From an uncultured Hyphomicrobiales bacterium (GTDB lineage: Bacteria; Pseudomonadota; Alphaproteobacteria; Rhizobiales; Beijerinckiaceae), in the NCBI GenBank assembly GCA_903825465.1, contig CAIKAR010000018.1:23185-87184 (forward strand): a stretch of DNA of 64,000 nucleotides. Reading direction: 5' to 3'. This document shows positions 10,480-18,286 of this stretch, piece after piece. Below the pieces are notes generated by a model. The model made no database searches, was not told the origin of the DNA, and was given only the letters and a program-made list of their open reading frames with translations. A program made the translations under genes and the position numbers. Numbering within the stretch: the stretch's first letter is position 1; each line of letters begins with the position of its first letter.

Positions 10480-10834
10480 CGCTTGTCCTCTGTATCAAAA
10501 GGCGCGAGGACAGGCGCCGGAGACGCCAAGGCGCTCCGGTTCCGCGATCCCCCCGCCAACGGCGTGGGACAGCGCCCTCCTCTGCGCCCTTTGGGGGGCG
10601 CCGACAGGCCGCTCGCGAAGATCGGAGCCACCACGGGTGCGTCAAACACATCGCGCGCCTGTTGGGGCGCGCGAGCGGAGGGTGGATAGACGAGGGGGTG
10701 GGGGATGTCAAATCGTGGGCGGACACATTGCCCATCCCCGACTTGGCCCATCCCCGACTTGCCGGTCGCGCCGAGCCATCTTAGCTTACGGCGCCGCCGC
10801 GGTCGCGCCTGTACACATAAAAAGGAACAACGAC
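10480..10834. other. Divergent intergenic region without a gene
   Basis: These 355 bp separate rpsD (-) and a TctC gene (+) and must hold both promoters. A convincing -35/-10 pair was not found for rpsD. For the TctC gene, TTGCCG with TAGCTT 17 bp on is possible but weak. A 16-bp tandem repeat lies at 10730-10761. No coding sequence or structured RNA was recognised. Confidence 0.4.
10730..10761. repeat. Two tandem copies of a 16-bp unit
   Basis: The unit GCCCATCCCCGACTTG occurs at 10730-10745 and again, identical, at 10746-10761, followed by GCC. It lies about 75 bp before the start of the TctC gene. It could be a slippage product or a tandem protein-binding site. Confidence 0.8.
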
Positions 10835-11857
10835 TTGAGCACCTTCCGCGACACAGTCTTGGGCGCGTGCATCGCGCTGTCCACCGCCGCTTTCGCCGCG
10901 CCCGCGTCCGCGCAAAATTTCTACGCCGGAAAAACCATCACCTTCATCGCCGGCAGCGCGCCCGGCGGCGGCTACGACCAACTCGCGCGGCTGGTGTCGC
11001 GGCATCTGGGCAAGCACATTCCCGGCGAGCCCTCGATCGTGGTGCAGAACATGCCCGCGGCGGGGTCTCTGGTGGCGGCGAACCTGCTCTACAATTCGTC
11101 GCCCCGCGACGGCACCTTCATCGGGCTGCTTCAGCGCGGCATGCTGCTGGCGAAGCTGACCATGGGCAACCAGGTCCAGTTCGACCTCGGCAAATTCAAC
11201 TGGCTTGGCAGCCTCAACAGCGAGACCGCGGTGTCGCTGGCCATGGCGACGTCGCCGGTCCAGACGACGAAAGACCTTTTCGAGAAGGAGCTTGTCGTCG
11301 GCGGCGAAACCAACGTCGATCCCGAAATCACGCCCCTTCTCTACAACAACCTGCTCGGCACGAAGTTCAAGATCGTCAACGGCTACAACGGCACGACGGA
11401 AATCGGCCTCGCCATGGAGCGCGGCGAAGTGCAGGGCATCGGCGACTGGTCGTGGTCGAGCCTGAAGGTGCAGCACGCCGACTGGTTGCGCGACAAGAAG
11501 GTGCGCGTGTTGTTGCAGGGCGCGTTGATCAAAAACCCAGAGCTGCCAGACGTGCCGGAGGCGATGTCCTTCGCCAAGGGCGATCTCGAACGGCGCACGC
11601 TGCAATTGTTCTTCACACAGAAAACCGCCGCGCGGCCCATGCTCGCCCCGCCCGGCGTGCCCGCCGACCGCATGGCGATGCTGCGCGATGGCTTTGTCGC
11701 GATGGGCAAGGACGCGGATTTCCTCGCCGACGCGGCGAAATCGAATCTGGAGGTCGGAATCATTTCCAGCGCCGAGGTGGAAAAGGCCATCGGCCTCATC
11801 ACCTCCGCGGCGCCGGAAGTGACAGCGCGCTACGTCAGCGCGCTGGGCAACCGGTAG
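10835..11857 (+). CDS. TctC/Bug-family periplasmic solute-binding protein
   Basis: The protein has 340 residues if it starts at TTG 10835, which has AAAGGA 8 bp upstream and gives a proper signal peptide (cleavage near APASA-QN). No ATG or GTG fits better. It then reads NFYAGKTITFIAGSAPGGGY and IVVQNMPAAGSLV, the family's ligand loops, and TEIGLAMERGEVQGIGDWSW. It stands alone with no permease genes. A two-part palindromic element follows its stop. Confidence 0.88.
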   Translation: MSTFRDTVLGACIALSTAAFAAPASAQNFYAGKTITFIAGSAPGGGYDQLARLVSRHLGKHIPGEPSIVVQNMPAAGSLVAANLLYNSSPRDGTFIGLLQRGMLLAKLTMGNQVQFDLGKFNWLGSLNSETAVSLAMATSPVQTTKDLFEKELVVGGETNVDPEITPLLYNNLLGTKFKIVNGYNGTTEIGLAMERGEVQGIGDWSWSSLKVQHADWLRDKKVRVLLQGALIKNPELPDVPEAMSFAKGDLERRTLQLFFTQKTAARPMLAPPGVPADRMAMLRDGFVAMGKDADFLADAAKSNLEVGIISSAEVEKAIGLITSAAPEVTARYVSALGNR

Positions 11858-11862
11858 CCAAA

Positions 11863-11958
11863 GCGGGATTGCGAAAAAGTGGAATCCGGTTTTTCGCGAA
11901 AATCCCGCGTTCTTCAGGGAATCTGGAAGATGACGCGTTTCCGTCGAAACGCGTCATC
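11863..11958. repeat. Bipartite palindromic intergenic element
   Basis: Two hairpins lie side by side. The first has GCGGGAT (11863-11869) and GCGAAAAA (11871-11878) pairing with TTTTTCGC (11890-11897) and ATCCCGC (11902-11908). The second is a perfect 13-bp arm, 11929-11941 with 11946-11958, around a 4-nt loop. The layout resembles the palindromic repeats scattered between genes in Bradyrhizobium-like genomes (from memory). It sits between convergent genes and may also end transcription. Confidence 0.65.
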
Positions 11959-11966
11959 CCCTAGCC

Positions 11967-12737
11967 TCACGGCGCGCTGATCGTCCGCGAATACCACGGG
12001 AAACTGTCCCAGCTCAGCACCTTCTCCTTGCCGTCGAACAGCGCCGCGATTTTGCCGCCGCCGGCCTTGTAGGAGAATTCCTTGACGTGGTCGGGCACCT
12101 GCACGCTGACGTTGCGGGTGATGTCGATGGCCTGCTCGGTTTTGAATATCTGGTATTTCGAGGGGTCGGCCGGGTCGTAGAACTTCGTTTCGCCGCCGCC
12201 CTTGGCGCCAGGGCCGCGCTCGAACTTCACATGAACCGACATATGCTCGCCGCCGGGGCCGGTGAATTCATACTCCTCGTCGCTCATCGCGCCGGCGCCG
12301 TCGTTGCTCATCGTGCGCCGATATTTGGAGGTCGTGGCCTTCTGGAAATTGCCGAAGGCGCCGGGGGCGTCGGCGGCGTCCTCGGTCAGGCCGCCCAAAA
12401 TCATCTGGCCCTTGCCCGCGCCATCCTTCTGCTTCACCGGCGAGGCGAGGAAAGCGAGCCGGGAGGAACCTTTTTTCGGCTTGCCGTCGGGTCCGAACAA
12501 TTCGATTCGATCGACGAAAATCAGGCGGATATTGGCGTCCTTGGCGGCGCCCGCCGTCGCGACGTCGGGCTCCCATCCCGCCGGCAGCATCTTTTGCAGC
12601 GCCTCTTCGTTGACGTGGAAATCGAGCTGGAACCGGTGCTCGACCGATTGCTCGATCGTGGTTTGCGCGCGCGCCACGCCCGCGAATCCAAGCGCCGAGG
12701 CGATGATCGCCGCGGCGGAAACCGTGTTGAAACGCAT
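11967..12737 (-). CDS. Secreted protein of unknown function
   Basis: The protein has 256 residues from ATG 12737, which has GGGAGGA upstream; an earlier in-frame ATG lacks a site. A signal peptide (to about residue 24, GVARA-QT) is followed by HRFQLDFHVNEEALQKMLP and GWEP, a pattern recalling acetoacetate-decarboxylase-like or DUF2071-like folds, in which such a segment opens the beta sheet. The catalytic lysine was not identified, so no enzyme function is claimed. It is monocistronic and divergent from the hydrolase at 12843. Confidence 0.65.
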   Translation of the reverse strand: MRFNTVSAAAIIASALGFAGVARAQTTIEQSVEHRFQLDFHVNEEALQKMLPAGWEPDVATAGAAKDANIRLIFVDRIELFGPDGKPKKGSSRLAFLASPVKQKDGAGKGQMILGGLTEDAADAPGAFGNFQKATTSKYRRTMSNDGAGAMSDEEYEFTGPGGEHMSVHVKFERGPGAKGGGETKFYDPADPSKYQIFKTEQAIDITRNVSVQVPDHVKEFSYKAGGGKIAALFDGKEKVLSWDSFPWYSRTISAP

Positions 12738-12842
12738 GAAGTCCTCCCTGTGTCGCGCGCATGTTAATCCGCCGCGCGCGATTGGCAATGGGTTTGCGGT
12801 TTGGGCCTTGCGGTTTGCGCCCGCCGCTTACAGATAGGGACA

Positions 12843-13403
12843 ATGAAAACATCCGACGCCGATATTCTTTTCGTTCCAGGCTTGGGCGGGTCTGGTCCCG
12901 ACCATTGGCAGACCCGCTGGGCGGCGCGGCTTTCCACCGCCCGCCTGATCGAACAAAACGATTGGGCGGCGCCCACGCGCGATGAATGGGTCGCGGCGGT
13001 CGTCGCGGCGGTCGAGGCCTGCGCGCGGCCTGTCGTGCTGGTGGGGCATTCGCTGGGCTCCGCGGCCATCGCGCACGCCGCGCCTTTTTTCACGGCGGGC
13101 AAGGCGCGTGGCGCGATGCTGGTGGCGCCGCCCGACGCCGCGACGGCGCAACGCGTGCCGGGGCTGGGCGCGATCGCGCGGGATTTCGCGCTTGAGACAG
13201 TGAGCAAGCTGCCCTTCACCAGCGTGCTGGTGGCGAGCCGCAACGATCCCCTCTCGTCCTACGAAGCGTCCGAGGAACTGGCGCGCGGCCTCGGCGCGAA
13301 GTTGCTCGACGCGGGGGAGGCCGGCCACATCAACGCCGATTCCGGCCATGGGCCATGGCCGGAAGGGCTGATGAGTTTCGCCGGGTTTTTGAAGGGGCTT
13401 TGA
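12843..13403 (+). CDS. RBBP9/YdeN-type alpha/beta hydrolase
   Basis: The protein has 186 residues from ATG 12843, with AGGGA upstream. It opens ILFVPGLGGSGPDHWQTRW, typical of the RBBP9/YdeN serine hydrolases. The nucleophile elbow is GHSLGS (Ser near residue 71), the acidic residue is in ASRNDPLSSYE (near 137), and the His is probably in AGHINADSGHG (near 160). The triad is therefore complete. The substrate is unknown. It converges on the cupin gene 2 bp downstream. Confidence 0.85.
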   Translation: MKTSDADILFVPGLGGSGPDHWQTRWAARLSTARLIEQNDWAAPTRDEWVAAVVAAVEACARPVVLVGHSLGSAAIAHAAPFFTAGKARGAMLVAPPDAATAQRVPGLGAIARDFALETVSKLPFTSVLVASRNDPLSSYEASEELARGLGAKLLDAGEAGHINADSGHGPWPEGLMSFAGFLKGL

Positions 13404-13404
13404 T

Positions 13405-13995
13405 TCAGCCCGCCGTCAATTCATACGGTATCTGGGTCGGTCCCGAGCCCATCGACACCTTGTTCGTGCGCCCGTCGTAGCGGTGCTGCAACACACGGCC
13501 CACGAGTTTCTGGCTGCGCAGGATCACCGCCGCCGAGCGAACGCCGCTTCCCTGTTCGGCGTGTATCGCCCATGGCGCGACGAGGTCGCAGACGCCGGCG
13601 CGGCCGATGGTCGTCGAGGCGCGTTTGATCTCGGCGTAGTCTTCCCTCGCGGCGTCGTCGAGACGTTCGAAGCGTTCGAGATATTCCATGCCGTCGCAGA
13701 CGCCGTAGGCGGTCCAGGCGTCGGCGTGGTCGTGGACGCTGCCGAAGCGGCCGGGCTCGCGCACCACGGCGTTGACGATGAAGCCGTGCTCCTCGTCAGT
13801 GTGCAACAGCAGGTTCTTGTGGCCTTCGGTCGAGGGCCAGGTCCGGCTGTGCGCCTGCAATCCGGGGTCGCGCACCAGTTTTTCGAGCGCGTCGCGCCCA
13901 GCCTCCATGCGCTTTCGCGTGTCGCCCTCGCGCGACCAGATGCCGCGCAATTCCGCGATGAAGGTTTGAAAGGCGGGAAGGATGTCGTTGCGCAT
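13405..13995 (-). CDS. Cysteine-dioxygenase-like cupin protein
   Basis: The 196-residue protein has a predicted double-stranded beta-helix fold with the metal motif VHDHADAWTAYGV (residues about 92-104) and later His in APWAIHAEQGSG. This resembles the thiol-dioxygenase and related metal-dependent cupin group, in which three His residues hold iron. It probably shares a transcript with the TauD-type dioxygenase that ends at 14042 (46 bp apart, same strand). A role in oxidation of a thiol or organic acid is inference. Confidence 0.65.
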   Translation of the reverse strand: MRNDILPAFQTFIAELRGIWSREGDTRKRMEAGRDALEKLVRDPGLQAHSRTWPSTEGHKNLLLHTDEEHGFIVNAVVREPGRFGSVHDHADAWTAYGVCDGMEYLERFERLDDAAREDYAEIKRASTTIGRAGVCDLVAPWAIHAEQGSGVRSAAVILRSQKLVGRVLQHRYDGRTNKVSMGSGPTQIPYELTAG

Positions 13996-14041
13996 GGTGT
14001 CCGAGCCTGGTTGAGAAATCGTGGTTTCGCGGGGACGATTG

Positions 14042-14917
14042 TTATTCCCGCACCGGCTCGCCCTCGACCGTGCAGCGCCGCATCAACCGCCGCTCGCCGC
14101 GCGGAAAATCGGCGCGGGCGTGCACGGTGGCGAGGTTGTCCCACATGATAAAGTCGCCCAACGCCCATTTGTGCGCGTAAACGTGCCCGGGCCGCTCGAC
14201 GATGTCGTAGAGCTCGGCGAGGATTTCATCGCTCTCGGATTTCGACATCCCCTGAATGCGCGCCGTCATCAGCCGATCGACGAACAACGCCTTCCGGCCC
14301 GTGTAGGGGTGGGTGATGAACACCGGGTGATACCAGTGCGGCGCGTCGGAAATGTCGCCGTCGACATCGACCTGCGCGGTGCGCTTGTATTCGTGGATAT
14401 GGAGCGCCTTCTTGCCGGCGAGATGTTTTTTCAGCCGCTCCGGCAACGCCTCGTAGGCGAGATAGGTGTTGGCGAACAGCGTGTCGCCGCCGCTCGACGG
14501 CAGTTCGACGCCATACAGAAACGTGTAGCGATAGGGGCGGGAGGTGTAGCCGCTGTCGATGTGATACCACATGTCGCCGTCGCCGAAGGCGCCGATCGGC
14601 ACGCCGTCGAGCTTGATGTTCGACACAAGCAGGATCTTGGGGTCGAGTTGCAGCACGCCCTCGGTTTTGGCGCGCAAATGGTCGGGCGCCTGCTTGCGCG
14701 CGCCGAGTTCGCCAAAGCGCGCGGCGAAGGCGAGCTGTTGTTCTTGCGAGACGTCCTGCCCGCGAAAGAAGATCACGAGGTGTTCGTTCCACGCGCGCTG
14801 GATTTGCGCGACGACCTCGTCGGAAAGGCGCTTCGACAAATCCACGCCGCGGATTTCCGCGCCGCAGGGCCCGCCCATGGGAACGACTTCGATTGCCGAA
14901 GCGACTGAATCGAGCAT
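14042..14917 (-). CDS. TauD/TfdA-family Fe(II)/2-oxoglutarate dioxygenase
   Basis: The 291-residue protein has GAEIRGVDLSKRL at the N-terminus, the iron motif H-x-D in DMWYHIDSGY (near residue 117), the distal His in LATVHARADFP (near 267), and arginines in GERRLMRRCTVEG for the 2-oxoglutarate carboxylate. It starts at ATG 14917 with GGGAGGGAGC upstream. It is related to, but clearly different from, the enzyme at 145-1074. The next gene on the strand is a cupin oxygenase-like protein, so they may act in sequence. Confidence 0.88.
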   Translation of the reverse strand: MLDSVASAIEVVPMGGPCGAEIRGVDLSKRLSDEVVAQIQRAWNEHLVIFFRGQDVSQEQQLAFAARFGELGARKQAPDHLRAKTEGVLQLDPKILLVSNIKLDGVPIGAFGDGDMWYHIDSGYTSRPYRYTFLYGVELPSSGGDTLFANTYLAYEALPERLKKHLAGKKALHIHEYKRTAQVDVDGDISDAPHWYHPVFITHPYTGRKALFVDRLMTARIQGMSKSESDEILAELYDIVERPGHVYAHKWALGDFIMWDNLATVHARADFPRGERRLMRRCTVEGEPVRE

Positions 14918-15056
14918 GCCCGCTCCCTCCCGATTTTGTGAAATATGATTTCACCCGATCTATCCGATTTGGAGCGAATGGGCAACGCGCGGCCCGCTCA
15001 CGCGATCGTCAACAGAGACCGCTTCCGCCCCGGCAACGCTCGCGCTAAAAGGGGGC

Positions 15057-15788
15057 ATGGCCTCCGAAGTCACCTATGCCGCCGCCGCCGGCGCCGGCCT
15101 CCTGTCGTTTCTCAGCCCCTGCGTTTTGCCGCTGGCGCCGCCGTATCTCGCGTTCATCGCGGGCACGACGGTGGAGGAGCTGTCGTCAGGCGACGGCGGC
15201 CGCGCGCGCAAGGACGTGGCGCTCGCGGGCGCGCTCTTCGTTCTCGGATTTTCCACTGTTTTCACGATGCTGGGGGCGACAGCGTCTGTTTTTGGCCAAG
15301 CCATTCGGCAATATCTCGATGTGCTTTCGCTGCTGGCGGGCGTCGCCATCGTTGGCATGGGCCTCCACTTTCTCGGCGTTTTCCGCCTCGCGTTCCTTTA
15401 TCGCGAGAAGCGCGTCGACGTGGCGAAGCCCGTCGGCTTGTGGGGCGCCTATGTCATGGGCCTCGCCTTCGCGTTTGGCTGGACGCCGTGCATCGGGCCG
15501 ATCCTCGCGGCGATTCTCGCGGTCGCGGGCTCCGAGGACACCGTGGGCAAGGGCGCGGCGTTGCTCGCGGTCTATTCCGCCGGGCTGGGGCTGCCGTTCA
15601 TGGCCGCCGCGTTCGCCATCGAACCTTGTTTCAGATTCGTCAAGCGCTTCTCGCGCCACTTTGGCGCGGTGGAAAAAACAGTGGGCGTTCTCCTCGTGAT
15701 CACGGGAGTGGGATTCCTCACCGGTGGGATGCAAGCCATGTCGTTCTGGCTGCTCGAAACATTTCCCAGCCTCGGAAAACTCGGCTAG
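15057..15788 (+). CDS. ccdA: CcdA-type thiol:disulfide membrane protein
   Basis: The 243-residue protein has six hydrophobic segments and the conserved cysteine pair: LSFLSPCVLPLAPPY in the first helix and GWTPCIGPILAAILA in the fourth. CcdA/DsbD-type proteins carry electrons from cytosolic thioredoxin to the periplasm, chiefly for cytochrome c maturation. The start at ATG 15057 has AAAGGGGG. It is divergent from the dioxygenase and lies 29 bp before the MetE-like gene, an unexpected neighbour. Cytochrome c maturation genes are not in the window. Confidence 0.92.
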   Translation: MASEVTYAAAAGAGLLSFLSPCVLPLAPPYLAFIAGTTVEELSSGDGGRARKDVALAGALFVLGFSTVFTMLGATASVFGQAIRQYLDVLSLLAGVAIVGMGLHFLGVFRLAFLYREKRVDVAKPVGLWGAYVMGLAFAFGWTPCIGPILAAILAVAGSEDTVGKGAALLAVYSAGLGLPFMAAAFAIEPCFRFVKRFSRHFGAVEKTVGVLLVITGVGFLTGGMQAMSFWLLETFPSLGKLG

Positions 15789-15817
15789 AAATCTCCCGGC
15801 TTTTTCGGGAGGATTTC

Positions 15818-16981
15818 ATGTCGCGGCTAAACGAGCGCTCGCAGCGCGTACTCACCACGCACACCGGCAGCTTGCCGCGGCCAGACGATCTCTCCGGCCT
15901 TTTGTTCAAGCGCATGACGAAGCAACCCTTCGACGCGGCCCTGCTGGCCAAGCGCGAGCGCGAGGCGGTGACGGAGACCGTCGCGCAACAGATGAAGCTC
16001 GGCGTCGACATCGTCAGCGACGGCGAACAGTCGAAGACCAGCTTCCAGATTTACGCGACCGAGCGACTGAGCGGCATCGAGGCGATCGCGCCGAAGCCCG
16101 GCGAGCGCCGCACGCGCGAGAACATGGGCTTCCCCAATTTCTACAAGAACGGCGTTCACTCGGGCTCGGCGCAGGCGCGCTTCGCCTGCTCGGGGCCGCT
16201 CAAATACACCGGCCACGCGCAGGTCGCCGCGGATATCGCCAATTTGAAGGCGGCGTTGAACGGCCGCGATCCCGTCGACGTGTTCATGCCGTCGGTGTCG
16301 CCGTCAAGCTGCGCCGGCCTGATGGAGAACCGCTTCTATAAAACCGACGAGGAGCATGTGTTCGCCGTCGCCGAGGCGATGCGCGAGGAATACGAAGCGA
16401 TCGTCGCGGCCGGGTTCATGGTGCAGATCGACGATCCCCGCCTGGCGATGCACTACATGCTGTCGCCGGACGAAAGCGTCGCGGACGCGCGCAAGTGGGC
16501 GGCCAAGCGCATCGAGGCGCTGAACCACGCGCTGCGGAATATTCCCGAGAACAGGGTTCGCCACCACACCTGCTACGGCATCAACATGGGGCCGCGGGCG
16601 AGCGACATGGAAATGAAGGATCTCGTCGATCTCATCGTCACGATCAAGGCGGCGTTCTATTCGTTCGAGATGGCCAACCCGCGCCACGATCACGAATGGC
16701 GCGTGTGGAAAAGCGTCAAGCTGCCCGAGGGCCGCGTGTTGATGCCGGGCTGCGTCACGCACGCGTCGGTCATCGTGGAGCATCCCGAACTTGTCGCCGA
16801 GCGCATCGTGAAGGTCGCGGGAATCGTCGGCCGCGAGAACGTCATCGCCTCGACCGACTGTGGCTTCGCCTCGACGCTGGCGCCCGGCCAGCCGCCGGAG
16901 ATCGAGCCGGAAATCGTGTGGGCGAAATTCGAGGCCCTGCGCGACGGCGCCGCGCTCGCGACGAAGGAATTGTGGAAATAG
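15818..16981 (+). CDS. MetE-like (cobalamin-independent) methyltransferase domain protein
   Basis: The protein has 387 residues from ATG 15818, with GGGAGGA upstream; the frame is open further upstream but that part overlaps ccdA. It corresponds to the C-terminal catalytic half of MetE. The zinc ligands appear as HHTCYG (His and Cys, near residue 251), the Glu in YSFEMANPR (near 285) and the Cys in STDCGFAS (near 349). The N-terminal HTGSLPRP is the family's opening loop. It lacks the N-terminal MetE half, like archaeal core-MetE and epoxyalkane:CoM transferase. It is a thiol-alkylating enzyme of unknown substrate. Confidence 0.83.
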   Translation: MSRLNERSQRVLTTHTGSLPRPDDLSGLLFKRMTKQPFDAALLAKREREAVTETVAQQMKLGVDIVSDGEQSKTSFQIYATERLSGIEAIAPKPGERRTRENMGFPNFYKNGVHSGSAQARFACSGPLKYTGHAQVAADIANLKAALNGRDPVDVFMPSVSPSSCAGLMENRFYKTDEEHVFAVAEAMREEYEAIVAAGFMVQIDDPRLAMHYMLSPDESVADARKWAAKRIEALNHALRNIPENRVRHHTCYGINMGPRASDMEMKDLVDLIVTIKAAFYSFEMANPRHDHEWRVWKSVKLPEGRVLMPGCVTHASVIVEHPELVAERIVKVAGIVGRENVIASTDCGFASTLAPGQPPEIEPEIVWAKFEALRDGAALATKELWK

Positions 16982-17231
16982 CCGCTTGGCCGCCAGGCGT
17001 TTCCGCGCCGCGTGGGCGGCGAAAATAACCGACAGCGTGGTTCTGATCGACAAGGCCCACGCGCCTCCCACGCATGTCCCACGCGCGCGGCGCGTCGACG
17101 ATGTCGCGTCTTCCAGGGCGCCCTGCGATCCGCGCGCGCTTGCCTGCGGCGCGGCGATGGGGCACATTGATTTCAAGCGTGGTCCGAATGGCGGGCGCGC
17201 GCGCGACCAATAAAACACAGGGAGCGAAAAA
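16982..17231. other. Intergenic gap between two MetE-like genes
   Basis: The 250-bp stretch has no convincing gene, terminator or promoter. A GGAGCG site for the next gene lies at its right edge. Confidence 0.4.
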
Positions 17232-18245
17232 ATGCGGCTTCCCCCGCTGGCGACCACGAGCATCGGCAGCTTTCCGCGCCCGAATTGGCTTGCGACGACG
17301 CATGTCACGCGCGCTGAATTCACGGTGCCGAAGGAACATATGCAAGAGGCTTGCGACGACGCGACGATCGTCTGCCTGAAACATCAGGAGGAGCTCGATC
17401 TCGACATTGTCACCGACGGCGAGCAGCGGCGCGAGGGATTCATTTTTCACATCGCGGGGCAGTGGGATGGCGTCGACACCGTCAATCTCGCCCGCAAGGA
17501 GCGCTACCGCAACCGCGTCGCGACGCACATGGTGCCGCGCATCGTCGGCAAGGTCTCGCGCCGGTCGGCGGCCGCGGTGGAGGACACGCGCTTCGCCAAG
17601 GCGCACACGAACCGTCCCCTCAAGATGCAGGTTCCCGGGCCGATGACGGTCGTCGACAGCTCCTTGAACGAATCCTACAAGGACGAGGCGGAACTGGCCT
17701 TCGACATCGCCGTCGCGCTCAACAAGGAATTGCTGGAACTGCAGGCGGCGGGCTGCGACGTCATCCAGATCGACGAGCCCGCGATGACGCGCTACCACGA
17801 CAAATTGCGCGACTACGGCGCGAAGGCGCTCGACCGCTGCCTTGAAGGCATAACGATCCCGACGCTTGTGCATCTTTGCTACGGTTATCCCGGCACCGCC
17901 AAAACGCATCAGCACGAATATCAATACACCGGCGTGTTGCCCGAACTGATGAAGACCCGGATCAGCGGCTTCACCGTCGAGTTTGGCCGCAGCCCCTTCG
18001 ATCCCGACGTGCTCAAGCTGTGCGGCGACCGCATTGTCATGTTCGGCTGCGTCGATCCCGGCGCGAGTCCCGCGCCGACCGTGGATTCGGTGCGCAAACG
18101 CGTCGGCGACGCGCTGAAACACCTGTCGCCGCAACAGGTTTGGCTGGCGCCGGATTGCGGCCTGATGACGATCAGCCGCGAGCTGGAGACGCAAAAGATG
18201 CAAGTGATGGTCGCGGCGGCGAAGGCTCTGCGCGCGGAGCTTTAG
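17232..18245 (+). CDS. MetE-like (cobalamin-independent) methyltransferase domain protein
   Basis: The 337-residue protein is a second catalytic-half MetE relative, distant from its neighbour at 15818. It opens TTSIGSFPRPNWL and carries DIVTDGEQRREGF, IDEPAMTRYH and the zinc ligands in LVHLCYGYP (near residue 215), TVEFGRSPFD (Glu near 253) and APDCGLMT (Cys near 312). These residues suggest an intact metal site. Without the N-terminal half it would need a folate, CoM-like or other methyl partner. The peptide-type ABC transporter that follows could import its substrate; that is inference. Confidence 0.83.
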   Translation: MRLPPLATTSIGSFPRPNWLATTHVTRAEFTVPKEHMQEACDDATIVCLKHQEELDLDIVTDGEQRREGFIFHIAGQWDGVDTVNLARKERYRNRVATHMVPRIVGKVSRRSAAAVEDTRFAKAHTNRPLKMQVPGPMTVVDSSLNESYKDEAELAFDIAVALNKELLELQAAGCDVIQIDEPAMTRYHDKLRDYGAKALDRCLEGITIPTLVHLCYGYPGTAKTHQHEYQYTGVLPELMKTRISGFTVEFGRSPFDPDVLKLCGDRIVMFGCVDPGASPAPTVDSVRKRVGDALKHLSPQQVWLAPDCGLMTISRELETQKMQVMVAAAKALRAEL

Positions 18246-18286
18246 GCGCCCACGCGGCTTGAAGCGATCAACCGAGGGAGGCGACG

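Noticed and set aside
14945..15817. Possible N-terminal extension of the first MetE-like protein (fusion of about 290 residues)
   Set aside because: The extra part lies in a second frame of ccdA and is Arg-rich nonsense. ATG 15818 has a strong GGGAGGA site.
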